A DNA stretch of 6,714 nucleotides from CAZRNB01 sp964601355. Lineage in GTDB: Bacteria; Planctomycetota; Phycisphaerae; Sedimentisphaerales; Anaerobacaceae. The notes under the pieces were generated by a model. That model was given only the letters and a program-made list of their open reading frames with translations. It was not told the origin of the DNA and ran no database searches. Each line of letters opens with the position of its first letter. Within the stretch, counting starts at the first letter, position 1. The DNA is taken from positions 1 through 6,714 of the forward strand of contig CAZRNB010000145.1 of assembly GCA_964601355.1 (NCBI GenBank), given 5' to 3'. Below, one piece after another: positions 1-5,685 of this stretch. A program made the translations under genes and the position numbers.

Positions 1-2
1 AA

Positions 3-76
3 TGGGCGATGCAGGAATCGAACCTGCGACCCGCTGATTAAGAGTCAGCTGCTCTGCCGATCTGAGCTAATCGCCC
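3..76 (-). tRNA. tRNA-Lys, anticodon CUU
   Basis: Read on the minus strand, the 74 nt fold into a complete cloverleaf. The acceptor stem is GGGCGAT/ATCGCCC with discriminator A, the D arm is GCTC/GAGC, and the anticodon stem is GCTGA/TCAGC around loop CTCTTAA, giving anticodon CTT (reads AAG, lysine). The variable loop is GGGTC and the T arm is GCAGG/CCTGC with loop TTCGATT. CCA is not encoded: the two bases after the discriminator are TT, so the 3' end must be added by CCA nucleotidyltransferase. No intron or second tRNA is visible. Confidence 0.97.
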
Positions 77-95
77 ATGAAGAACTGCGAGTTAC

Positions 96-122
96 ATTAC
101 AAAAAATCGGCTATCTTTGCAA
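96..122 (-). promoter_or_regulatory. Possible promoter of tRNA-Lys
   Basis: On the minus strand a TTGCAA hexamer (117-122, 4 of 6 to the sigma-70 -35 box) is followed after 15 nt by TGTAAT (96-101, 5 of 6 to the -10 box), about 20 nt before the mature tRNA 5' end. The spacer is short, so TAATGT with a 17-nt spacer is an alternative -10. The position is right for a tRNA promoter, but the motif match alone is weak. Confidence 0.35.
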
Positions 123-349
123 GAAGATTAAGCGTAAATTTTACTAAGCTCACTTTATATACATAACCCAATGCGGCTTATACAATCGCCCTTTGGCAGT
201 GTCTGGCGATCCGGCAGAGCAGTGGTCATATTCTTTCGCCGAAAAAACTGCTGCTGTGGACTTTTTAAGGGTATATCCGGCCTATATAAAAGTCTGATTT
301 TGGGGTTTCTGTGACCTTTTAATATTGAGAAATTAAATTCGGATTTTTC

Positions 350-379
350 TTGATGTTTTGGTCGATAATTTGGTATAAA
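350..379 (+). promoter_or_regulatory. Possible sigma-70-type promoter of the large secreted-protein gene
   Basis: TTGATG (350-355, 4 of 6 to TTGACA) and TATAAA (374-379, 5 of 6 to TATAAT) are separated by 18 bp. Transcription would start near 386-390, giving a 5' untranslated leader of about 140 nt that contains the stem-loop at 414-484. The region is AT-rich, so chance matches are likely. Sigma-factor preferences in this lineage are not visible here. Confidence 0.4.
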
Positions 380-399
380 TACAAATATAAAAGCTTGTA

Positions 400-484
400 G
401 CACTAAGGTTTTAAGTGCCGAAGGTTATGAGATGTAGCTTTAGCTTACTCCCATATAAGAGATGGCTTACGCTATTTCGGCACT
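400..484 (+). promoter_or_regulatory. Structured 5' leader with two competing stems
   Basis: A perfect 9-bp inverted repeat, AGTGCCGAA (414-422) and TTCGGCACT (476-484), encloses 53 nt and lies about 45 nt before the start codon. The 5' strand of that stem can instead pair upstream: GCACT (400-404) is complementary to AGTGC (414-418), so the two helices exclude each other. The enclosed part has a repeated [AG]GCTTAC and a small CCAT/ATGG helix. This layout is typical of a regulatory leader or attenuator, but I cannot match it to a known riboswitch class. The 9-bp pairing is seen; the function is inferred. Confidence 0.35.
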
Positions 485-513
485 ATAAACATTTTAGCTT
501 ATCTTTACCCTTT

Positions 514-522
514 GAAAGGAGG
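514..522 (+). promoter_or_regulatory. Shine-Dalgarno site that fixes the start at 529
   Basis: GAAAGGAGG is a near-perfect anti-16S match, placed 6 nt before the ATG at 529. It decides against an in-frame upstream GTG at 415, which lies inside the leader stem, has no such site and would put 38 atypical residues before the signal peptide. CCTT (509-512) can form a small hairpin with AAGG (516-519) of the site, which might modulate its access. Confidence 0.85.
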
Positions 523-528
523 AATATT

Positions 529-3447
529 ATGCGCAAATCGAAAATTCACTATGCCGGATTGATTTATCTAATTCCCTTTATTTTGGGATTGACTTTGGTA
601 TCCACGACTTATGGCATAACGATAGGCGATTTTGAAAATAGCATGGACGGATGGACTGTTGTTGACGACGAAGCTACCTCAACGGCCTATAGCACGACCG
701 GGGCTACATTAAACAAGAAAAGCCTAAGGATTAGCACAAATCCCGCCAACCAGGATGTTATTATGTACGACCTGATAGCACGAGGAAAAGTTGATGCATT
801 CAGGAAAAACCTCAAGGTCTCGGCGGACATCACTCGGATAATTGAAGAGTGGAATGAGGTTGGAGACTTATGGTGTGATTTCTATCTGATTATCCAGGCG
901 GGTGGCTCGGTAAATGGGGTGGCATGGGAAGTGGATGAACAGTTGGCCCAGGCCGCAAAGTGGCACGCTAATAGTGGGAGTGAACCAATCAATTTCACTT
1001 ATAACTACTCTTTGACTCTGCCTGAAATCGACTTTAATCACCTCGCATATTTGCGTCTTGTCTTTCGTTCAAATTACGGTGGGTACAACCCCGGCGGCGT
1101 TACTTATCTTGATAATGTGCAAATGTTCGGTGCTGGGGCAGCTTACGTCCCGAATCCGCTTGATGGTGCGAAAGGTGTGATACCTGAGTCTTCTATTAGC
1201 TGGACGTCGGGTTTGTATGCCGCCACACACGATATATATTTTGGCACTAATTTCAATGATGTGACCCATGCCAGCAGGACCAATGATCCGAATAGCGTTC
1301 TTGTCAGGCGAGATTATATCTCAAACACTTTTAATCCCGGCCCCCTCGAATTAGGCCAGACCTGCTATTGGCGGATAGATGAGGTCAATGACGCCCACCC
1401 GGATAAACTATGGAGAGGCGACGTCTGGAGCTTTACGACCAGGTTTTCAGGCTCAGGCTTTGTATTAGGCGACTGGGAAGACAGTATGGATGGATGGTAC
1501 GTATGGACGAACAATCTGGCTAAACAAAGTTACAGCACTACCGGGGCCACGTTGAACAAAAAGAGCCTCAAGATGACTGTGGACTTTACGGGAACGTTCA
1601 TCTGGCAGTTTGGTATCTTTATGAACGAAGAAGAGAAAAAAATTCTTCAGGCCAACGACCTCTTTTCAATAGATGTAACGTTTGTCACTCCTGAGTGGCT
1701 GGGAAATGGAAGCTGGGGCCAGGTCAGATACCTTGCAATCAATGCCGAAGGGATTCAATGGAACCAGTTAGATAATCCTGTTAGTGATACGAGTAATCCT
1801 GCTGCTCCCGGCGAATGGAATCCGCTGAGTTTCGGTGAGGTCGACACGAGGACATTGGTCTGGGACTACTCCGGTATTCCTGTTGCTAATATTACCGAAG
1901 GCGGCTATTGTCAATTCAGTATCGGCACAAATCAGGATACGGCTTTCACTAATTCGACCTACTACTTCGACAATGCTCGATTTTTCAACAGCAGATCCCC
2001 CTCTAATCCGAATCCTCGGGATGGGCAGAAGGATGTGAAAAGAGAGCCTACACTTGACTGGAAGTCGGGGAGAAATGCCGTGAGGCACGAGTTGTATTTC
2101 GGCAGCAGCTTTAATGATGTGAACGATGTCAGCAAGGCCAACTTAGCCAGTTATCCAAACGTCACCTATACCAGTACTGACGTCAATAGTTTTAAGCCTG
2201 GCACCCTCAATTTCAACACAACCTACTACTGGCGAGTTGACGAGATTGACGGCACCCAGGCCAATAGTCTGTGGAAAGGGGACGTCTGGAGATTTACTAC
2301 GGGTAATTTCATTGTCGTAGATGACTTTGAAGACTATAACGATATAAGCAACTGGATATTCGATACGTGGATGGACTGTGTTGTGAATAATACCGGTATG
2401 ACTGTGGGGCATACTGAACCGGGAGTGGCGTATGCGGAACGGACTATATTTCACGGCGGCAGTCAGTCTATGTATATGCGCTACGACAATGATGGCTCCA
2501 TAAATGAAGGCATGGGTGTTCCACTTGAAAAAGTCGGAACGCTGCTTTATTCTGAGACCGAGCGGGAGTGGGCGGCTCCGCAGGATTGGACGGCAAATGG
2601 CGCCGTCTCTTTAAGTCTGTGGTTCAAAGGCCTGCCTGCGGCTGTCGGCAGCTTCACGGGCAGCCCGTCACTTTACACAATGACCGCTGGCGGTACAGAT
2701 ATCTACGGCACATCTGACCAGTTCCACTTTGCCTATAAACAATTCTCCGGCGTCGGAGAAATAATAGCTAAGGTGGAAAGTATCAGTAATAGCACCGATG
2801 CCTGGGCCAAGGCGGGCGTGATGATGCGTGAGACGAAAGATGCAGACTCTCCTAATATCGCCGTGGTCGTAACGTCCGGCAGCGGGGTATCCCTGCAGGT
2901 CCGTTCTACTGTGGGCGGCGGTACCGAGGAAAGTAATAGAGTCACTGGGATCACAGCTCCGCAGTACGTTAAATTGAGCCGCGCTGGCAACACGTTTACA
3001 GGCGAATATTCCTCCGACAAGGTTAATTGGAAACCGCTCGGTTCAATAACAATGCCTCTAAGCACGCAAGTCTATATAGGCTTATGTTTGACCAGCCATA
3101 ATGCCGATGCAACCTGCACTGCTACATTCTCTAATGTTACCCTCAATCCAGCAGTTTCCGGCGATTGGGCTCATAATGACATTGGCATAGCAAGTAACAT
3201 TGCCGAGCCGATGTACGTAGTTGTGGAAGATAATGCAGGCGTTAGCAGTCCCGCAATCAGATATTTTAATCCTGCTGCTACCACCATAAAGCCGTGGACG
3301 CCGTGGAATATTCTGCTGACCGACCTTGGCGGAGTGAATCTGAAGGCTATCAAGAAGATGGTCATTGGTGTCGGTACCAGAGGCAGCACACAGCCCGGCG
3401 GTTCAGGTACGTTGTATATAGATGATATAAGGCTGCTTCTTCCTTAG
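529..3447 (+). CDS. Large secreted multidomain protein (carbohydrate-binding-like and fibronectin-III-like modules, DUF1349-like domain)
   Basis: A 972-residue protein with an N-terminal signal peptide: basic RKSK, hydrophobic core about 9-24, likely cleavage after G29. Five units follow. Module 1 is a jelly-roll-like domain (about 34-203) starting DFENSMDGW and ending YLDNVQMF. A fibronectin-III-like unit (206-304) ends YWRIDEVND...WRGDVWSFTT. Module 2 (311-488) is a clear duplicate of module 1; both carry YSTTGATLNKKSL. A second fibronectin-III-like unit spans 494-591. Module 3 (594-972) starts VVDDFEDYND and ends GSGTLYIDDIRLLLP. Module 3 is interrupted at about 712-870 by a concanavalin-like domain resembling DUF1349 (DQFHFAYKQFSGVGEIIAKV...WAKAGVMMRET...SHNADATCTATFSNV). 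No catalytic residues, PEP-CTERM tail, LPXTG or membrane anchor are visible. It is probably an extracellular carbohydrate-binding or adhesive protein, with substrate unknown. The start at 529 is chosen from the strong Shine-Dalgarno site and the signal peptide. Paralogous 3' fragments lie at 5036-5176 and 5166-5588. Confidence 0.9.
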   Translation: MRKSKIHYAGLIYLIPFILGLTLVSTTYGITIGDFENSMDGWTVVDDEATSTAYSTTGATLNKKSLRISTNPANQDVIMYDLIARGKVDAFRKNLKVSADITRIIEEWNEVGDLWCDFYLIIQAGGSVNGVAWEVDEQLAQAAKWHANSGSEPINFTYNYSLTLPEIDFNHLAYLRLVFRSNYGGYNPGGVTYLDNVQMFGAGAAYVPNPLDGAKGVIPESSISWTSGLYAATHDIYFGTNFNDVTHASRTNDPNSVLVRRDYISNTFNPGPLELGQTCYWRIDEVNDAHPDKLWRGDVWSFTTRFSGSGFVLGDWEDSMDGWYVWTNNLAKQSYSTTGATLNKKSLKMTVDFTGTFIWQFGIFMNEEEKKILQANDLFSIDVTFVTPEWLGNGSWGQVRYLAINAEGIQWNQLDNPVSDTSNPAAPGEWNPLSFGEVDTRTLVWDYSGIPVANITEGGYCQFSIGTNQDTAFTNSTYYFDNARFFNSRSPSNPNPRDGQKDVKREPTLDWKSGRNAVRHELYFGSSFNDVNDVSKANLASYPNVTYTSTDVNSFKPGTLNFNTTYYWRVDEIDGTQANSLWKGDVWRFTTGNFIVVDDFEDYNDISNWIFDTWMDCVVNNTGMTVGHTEPGVAYAERTIFHGGSQSMYMRYDNDGSINEGMGVPLEKVGTLLYSETEREWAAPQDWTANGAVSLSLWFKGLPAAVGSFTGSPSLYTMTAGGTDIYGTSDQFHFAYKQFSGVGEIIAKVESISNSTDAWAKAGVMMRETKDADSPNIAVVVTSGSGVSLQVRSTVGGGTEESNRVTGITAPQYVKLSRAGNTFTGEYSSDKVNWKPLGSITMPLSTQVYIGLCLTSHNADATCTATFSNVTLNPAVSGDWAHNDIGIASNIAEPMYVVVEDNAGVSSPAIRYFNPAATTIKPWTPWNILLTDLGGVNLKAIKKMVIGVGTRGSTQPGGSGTLYIDDIRLLLP

Positions 3448-3457
3448 TATATGAAAT

Positions 3458-3656
3458 GGCTTTGTAGAAAAGACTCACCGTCATTTCGACCGGAGCCCCC
3501 GTGTCTTCTGTCCTGCTGCCTCGACTTGCGTCAAGAGACGCAGAGGCAGGCGAAGACAGAAACGGGGGCGAAGTGAAGAAATCTACTAATAGCAGATTTC
3601 TCGACTCACCTTCGGTTCACTCGAAATGACAATAACACATTGTTTTCTACAGAGCG
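3458..3656. mobile_element. 199-bp miniature inverted-repeat transposable element
   Basis: The ends are GGCTTTGTAGAAAA (3458-3471) and, inverted, CGCTCTGTAGAAAA (3643-3656), matching at 12 of 14 positions. Exactly abutting both ends is the 9-bp direct repeat ATATGAAAT (3449-3457 and 3657-3665), the expected target-site duplication. Inside, a second inverted pair GTCATTTCGA (3480-3489) and TCGAAATGAC (3621-3630) encloses two hairpins. The first is long and imperfect, with arms CCCCCGT...GCGTC and GACGC...ACGGGGG. The second is AGAAATCT/AGATTTCT with a 9-nt loop (3577-3601). It encodes no protein, so mobility would need a transposase in trans. The GTCATTTCGA core resembles dispersed repeats I recall from many environmental bacterial genomes. 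The insertion starts two bases after the stop codon of the upstream gene and may supply its transcript end. Confidence 0.85.
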
Positions 3657-3679
3657 ATATGAAATAGTAAAGTGTTCTG

Positions 3680-3716
3680 GAGTGCCTAAAGTTATAGTTC
3701 ATAGCTTTAGGCACTC
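3680..3716. terminator. Hairpin between convergent genes, likely bidirectional terminator
   Basis: GAGTGCCTAAAG (3680-3691) and CTTTAGGCACTC (3705-3716) form a perfect 12-bp stem, extendable by about 4 bp into the loop. On the plus strand TATATTTT follows (3717-3724), a weak U-tract; on the minus strand the following sequence is not T-rich. It sits 31 bp past the stop of the minus-strand prepilin-like gene and between two convergent genes, the usual place for a shared terminator. A third copy of the stem word, TTTAGGCACTTTA, lies just beyond (3722-3734), so the structure may derive from a short repeat family. Confidence 0.6.
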
Positions 3717-3746
3717 TATATTTTAGGCACTTTAGAGTTTAGACTA

Positions 3747-4595
3747 TTATGGAACTGGTTTTAACTGATAGCCTTCCTGCATGAATTTCAGATCCGGATT
3801 CCCAGGTTGATTTGCACCGAATTGACCTCTTTCGGACATTTCGATTGTGCGTTCATCCAGCCATCTATGCATTTCTGCGTGGCCGTCGGCCCAGCCGAGA
3901 GTGCTTCTTTTATTGTGCCTGATTGACAGCGGGTCCAACCAACTGTCCCCCGTAGGATTTAGCACCCAAGAGCCCATATTCCACTTCCTGGGGTCGTCAT
4001 CCTCCACGAAAACATATTTACTGATGGGATTTCTTATTTCAGTGTATTTTAAGATAGCCCTTTTAGTATAGCCGTATTTTTCTTCCCCATTCATTCCACC
4101 AGCAATGGAAAAGCTGCGGAACGTAGCTCTGCTTGGGTCTTTTTTTCTGGCATCAGATGGGCAGCGATATGCATCGACCGTCTTTACATAACGAAACAAT
4201 CCACCTTGTTTTATGCCTCTGATCTCGTCCTCAAGGGTAGGATTCTCGCCTGTGTAGGTACCAGTAACACCCTGCGGTGGTTGTACCCAGTAGGTCTCGG
4301 TGTCATGGTATTGTGCACTCCTGGGTACATTACCATTGACCAGCACGTTATCATTATCATCCTGGTACATGAACCACGCCATTGTCAGAGACCTTACGTT
4401 GCTGACGCAGTGGACTCTGCGCCCCTGGTCTCTGGCCGAGCGCAAAGCGGGCATAAGAACTGCCATTAAAATGGCAATAATAGCGATCACCACTAACAGC
4501 TCAATCAAGGTAAACCCCGTTAGAAACGATTCCATATCCATGGGATACCTACTTTTGGTACAGATTTCTAACGGGGTAAAGGCTCTTTTTTTCAT
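3747..4595 (-). CDS. Prepilin-type H-X9-DG pseudopilin-like protein
   Basis: A 282-residue protein. After a short basic leader comes a type IV prepilin/type II pseudopilin motif TG-FTLIELLVVIAIIAIL (about 26-44), with Gly at -1, Phe at +1 and Glu at +5 of the presumed prepilin peptidase cut. The hydrophobic helix ends near residue 50, followed by PALRSARDQGRRVHC, usual for the planctomycete DUF1559-like pseudopilins. Near the C-terminus IRHNKRSTLGWADGHAE contains His, nine residues, then Asp-Gly, the H-X9-DG signature. The role of this abundant family is not settled; membrane-anchored envelope or pseudopilus-like subunits are likely. The start is supported by AAAGGAAG (4603-4610), 7 nt before ATG. 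A TATACT box (4662-4667) upstream could be a -10 element, but no good -35 is seen. The leader carries a 22-codon in-frame insertion (see 4509-4580) that duplicates the FT motif. Confidence 0.9.
   Translation of the reverse strand: MKKRAFTPLEICTKSRYPMDMESFLTGFTLIELLVVIAIIAILMAVLMPALRSARDQGRRVHCVSNVRSLTMAWFMYQDDNDNVLVNGNVPRSAQYHDTETYWVQPPQGVTGTYTGENPTLEDEIRGIKQGGLFRYVKTVDAYRCPSDARKKDPSRATFRSFSIAGGMNGEEKYGYTKRAILKYTEIRNPISKYVFVEDDDPRKWNMGSWVLNPTGDSWLDPLSIRHNKRSTLGWADGHAEMHRWLDERTIEMSERGQFGANQPGNPDLKFMQEGYQLKPVP
4509..4580 (-). mobile_element. In-frame palindromic mini-element inside the prepilin leader
   Basis: On the plus strand a direct repeat GGTAAA (4509-4514 and 4575-4580) brackets inverted arms CCCCGTTAGAAA (4515-4526) and TTTCTAACGGGG (4565-4576), 12 bp perfect and 13 bp counting the A4514-T4577 pair. 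A central TATCC/GGATA hairpin lies at 4535-4547. The repeat period is 66 bp, exactly 22 codons. In the protein the insertion runs from FTPLEI to the FLTG before the true FTLIEL. Deleting one period yields MKKRAFTLIELLVV, an ordinary prepilin start. The six-base repeat is best read as a target-site duplication of the codons for Phe-Thr (TTT ACC), though part of the right arm overlaps it, so the boundary is uncertain by a few bases. It resembles in principle the protein-coding Rickettsia palindromic elements, without implying relatedness. Confidence 0.75.
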
Positions 4596-4928
4596 TTGTC
4601 TTCTTCCTTTCCCATTCAGCTTGGGCTTTGCCGTTGGGGATTTGGTTACTGTTTGTCGTATAGTATAAATAAATTATGAATATTAAATATCGAATGACGA
4701 ATTTCGAAGTTGGATATTTCTTGCTCGATATTCGACGTTCTCAATATTAGCCAATCTGCCTGAAGCGGACTATTCGTCTGGGCGTATCCACCATAGCCTG
4801 ACAAGATTTATATTACCAAATTGGCTATCTACTTTTCAAGAAATATTTCTAAGAATAAATCAGACTACCCAAAGTTAAAGCATAACATGGTGAAAATAGG
4901 GGGCTGCAAGGCACAATATCAAGAAAAA
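4596..4928. other. Intergenic region with prepilin upstream signals and dispersed repeats
   Basis: No gene is supported here. Nearest the prepilin start are its Shine-Dalgarno site and a minus-strand TATACT box (4662-4667). An ATATCGAA-rich repeat follows (4674-4748). Beyond it, TAGCCAAT (4748-4755) and ATTGGCTA (4820-4827) form an 8-bp inverted pair about 64 bp apart, enclosing CTGAAGCGGACTATTCGTC-type sequence that looks like further repeat debris. A 72-codon plus-strand frame at 4821-5039 runs through a terminator and a pseudogene on the other strand and has no ribosome binding site. Confidence 0.5.
4674..4748. repeat. Dispersed AT-rich repeat of the ATATCGAA/TTCGATAT type
   Basis: The stretch is built from degenerate words: GAATATTAAATATCGAA, GACGAATTTCGAAG, CTCGATATTCGACG and CAATATT, on alternating strands. 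Such TTCGATATTC-rich stretches are familiar to me as intergenic repeats in environmental bacterial genomes, but I cannot name a family. It lies directly upstream of the prepilin -10-like box, so it could include or replace the -35 region. Confidence 0.45.
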
Positions 4929-4959
4929 CGAGGCCTATACTCTAATGATATAGGCCCCG
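4921..4959 (-). terminator. Rho-independent terminator (minus strand)
   Basis: The arms CGAGGCCTATA (4929-4939) and TATAGGCCCCG (4949-4959) pair with one A-C mismatch around a 9-nt loop. On the minus strand the hairpin is followed at once by TTTTTCTT (4928-4921). It ends the minus-strand reading direction of the gene fragment at 5036-5176, and its stem is nearly identical to the hairpin at 5621-5650. Two small helices lie between the fragment's stop and this terminator: TTAGCC/GGCTAA (5014-5039), overlapping the stop codon, and TCTCGA/TCGAGA (4989-5006). Confidence 0.8.
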
Positions 4960-5035
4960 ATTTGAGTCGCTCTCTGCGGTTAAACCCGTCTCGAACCTCG
5001 TCGAGAGAGATGTTTAGCCCCGCAATTTATTGTGG

Positions 5036-5176
5036 CTAAGGCAGATACAGCCTTATATCATCAATGTATAAATCGCCTGAGCCGCGAGGCTGTGTATCAT
5101 TTCTATCGCCGACACCAATAATCATCTTCTTGATAGCCTTCGGATTAACGCCGGCAAAGTCCGCAAACGGAACTAC
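5036..5176 (-). pseudogene. 3' remnant of a paralogue of the large secreted-protein gene
   Basis: The minus strand encodes about 46 residues, VVPFADFAGVNPKAIKK...IIGVGDRNDTQPRGSGDLYIDDIRLYLP, then TAG. They align without gaps to the last residues of the intact protein at 529-3447 (LLTDLGGVNLKAIKK...VIGVGTRGSTQPGGSGTLYIDDIRLLLP). Upstream of about 5176 the frame stays open to an ATG at 5305, but only by reading antisense to the neighbouring fragment, so homology stops abruptly. There is no signal peptide, start region or promoter. A terminator (4921-4959) still follows. It is almost certainly a truncated, non-functional gene end. Confidence 0.85.
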
Positions 5177-5588
5177 TAACTGGACAACAATTGGCTCCAT
5201 AGATATACCCATGCTTACGGATGTCTTTACAGGCTTGTGCCTGACCAGCCATAACGTTGATGCAACGTGCACAGCAGAATTTTCCAATGTTGCAAATCCC
5301 GGCACGGGCGATTGGCAGCATCAGGACATCGGCATACTTAGTAACAGTCCAGCACAGTTGTATGTGGTTCTGCAGGATAGCGCCGGCATTAGTAATCCAG
5401 CGGTCACATATCCTGCTGCGACGACCATAGCGACGTATACGCCGTGGACTATTCCGATGACGAGCATAACCGGCGTGAATCTGAAGGCTATAACAAAGAT
5501 GACCATCGGTGTCGGCGACATAAACAATACACAACAGAGCGGCTCTGGTGACTTATACATTGACGATATCAGGCTAAACCGTCCATAG
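5166..5588 (+). pseudogene. 3' remnant of a second paralogue, head to head with the first
   Basis: About 140 residues from NGTTNWTTIGSIDIPM to GSGDLYIDDIRLNRP match the last 150 or so of the intact protein. They cover the end of the DUF1349-like domain (TGLCLTSHNVDATCTAEFSNV), the return into the split jelly-roll module (GDWQHQDIGILSN...LYVVLQDSAGISNPAV) and its final strands (GVNLKAITKMTIGVGD). The reading frame is undamaged, so loss of the 5' part may be recent. The nominal ATG at 5064 is antisense to the other fragment and is not a natural start. It shows that the nested-domain arrangement of the large protein was shared by a paralogue. A perfect hairpin follows the stop at 5621-5650. Confidence 0.85.
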
Positions 5589-5620
5589 TTAACCAAATAG
5601 AAGCCGGTGTACAAATAATT

Positions 5621-5650
5621 CGGGGCCTATACCTAATCGTATAGGCCCCG
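5621..5650. terminator. Perfect 12-bp hairpin between convergent gene remnants
   Basis: CGGGGCCTATAC (5621-5632) and GTATAGGCCCCG (5639-5650) pair perfectly around the 6-nt loop CTAATC. It lies 32 bp past the plus-strand remnant's stop and 35 bp past the minus-strand LamG remnant's stop. Neither side has a strong T-tract (TAAAAGG on plus, AATTATTTG on minus), so termination would be weak or act mainly on the minus strand. The stem and loop core CTAAT are shared with the terminator at 4921-4959. Confidence 0.6.
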
Positions 5651-5685
5651 TAAAAGGTGTAAAACCTTTCACGTCTTGAACAAGG

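Larger units (their letters stand above)
77..413. other. Intergenic region without a supported gene
   Basis: This AT-rich stretch lies between the divergently oriented tRNA-Lys and the large secreted-protein gene. It holds the possible promoters described at 96-122 and 350-379. An 82-codon minus-strand open frame (155-403) crosses it, but it has no convincing ribosome binding site, no recognisable domain and low-complexity content. I see no RNA gene or insertion sequence here. Confidence 0.5.

Noticed and set aside
155..403. 82-codon minus-strand open frame upstream of the tRNA
   Set aside because: It has no convincing ribosome binding site, no recognisable domain, and low-complexity translation in an AT-rich intergenic region.
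415..528. Upstream GTG start extending the large protein by 38 residues
   Set aside because: It starts inside the leader stem without a Shine-Dalgarno site and would bury the signal peptide, whereas 529 has GAAAGGAGG at ideal spacing.
400..528. Known c-di-GMP (GEMM) or preQ1 riboswitch in the leader
   Set aside because: I looked for their conserved core sequences and did not find them, so the leader is reported only as an unclassified structure.
4821..5039. 72-codon plus-strand open frame
   Set aside because: It runs through a minus-strand terminator and ends antisense to a clear gene remnant, with no ribosome binding site or similarity.
5036..5588. Shufflon-like invertible C-terminal cassettes
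   Set aside because: In a shufflon segment the coding 5' ends face outward to the crossover sites. Here the 5' ends are joined in the middle, and no recombinase gene or paired crossover sites are visible.
5064..5588. A complete 174-residue gene starting at 5064, and likewise an 89-residue minus-strand gene starting at 5305
   Set aside because: The N-terminal part of each is simply the antisense of the other fragment; only the C-terminal parts match the family.
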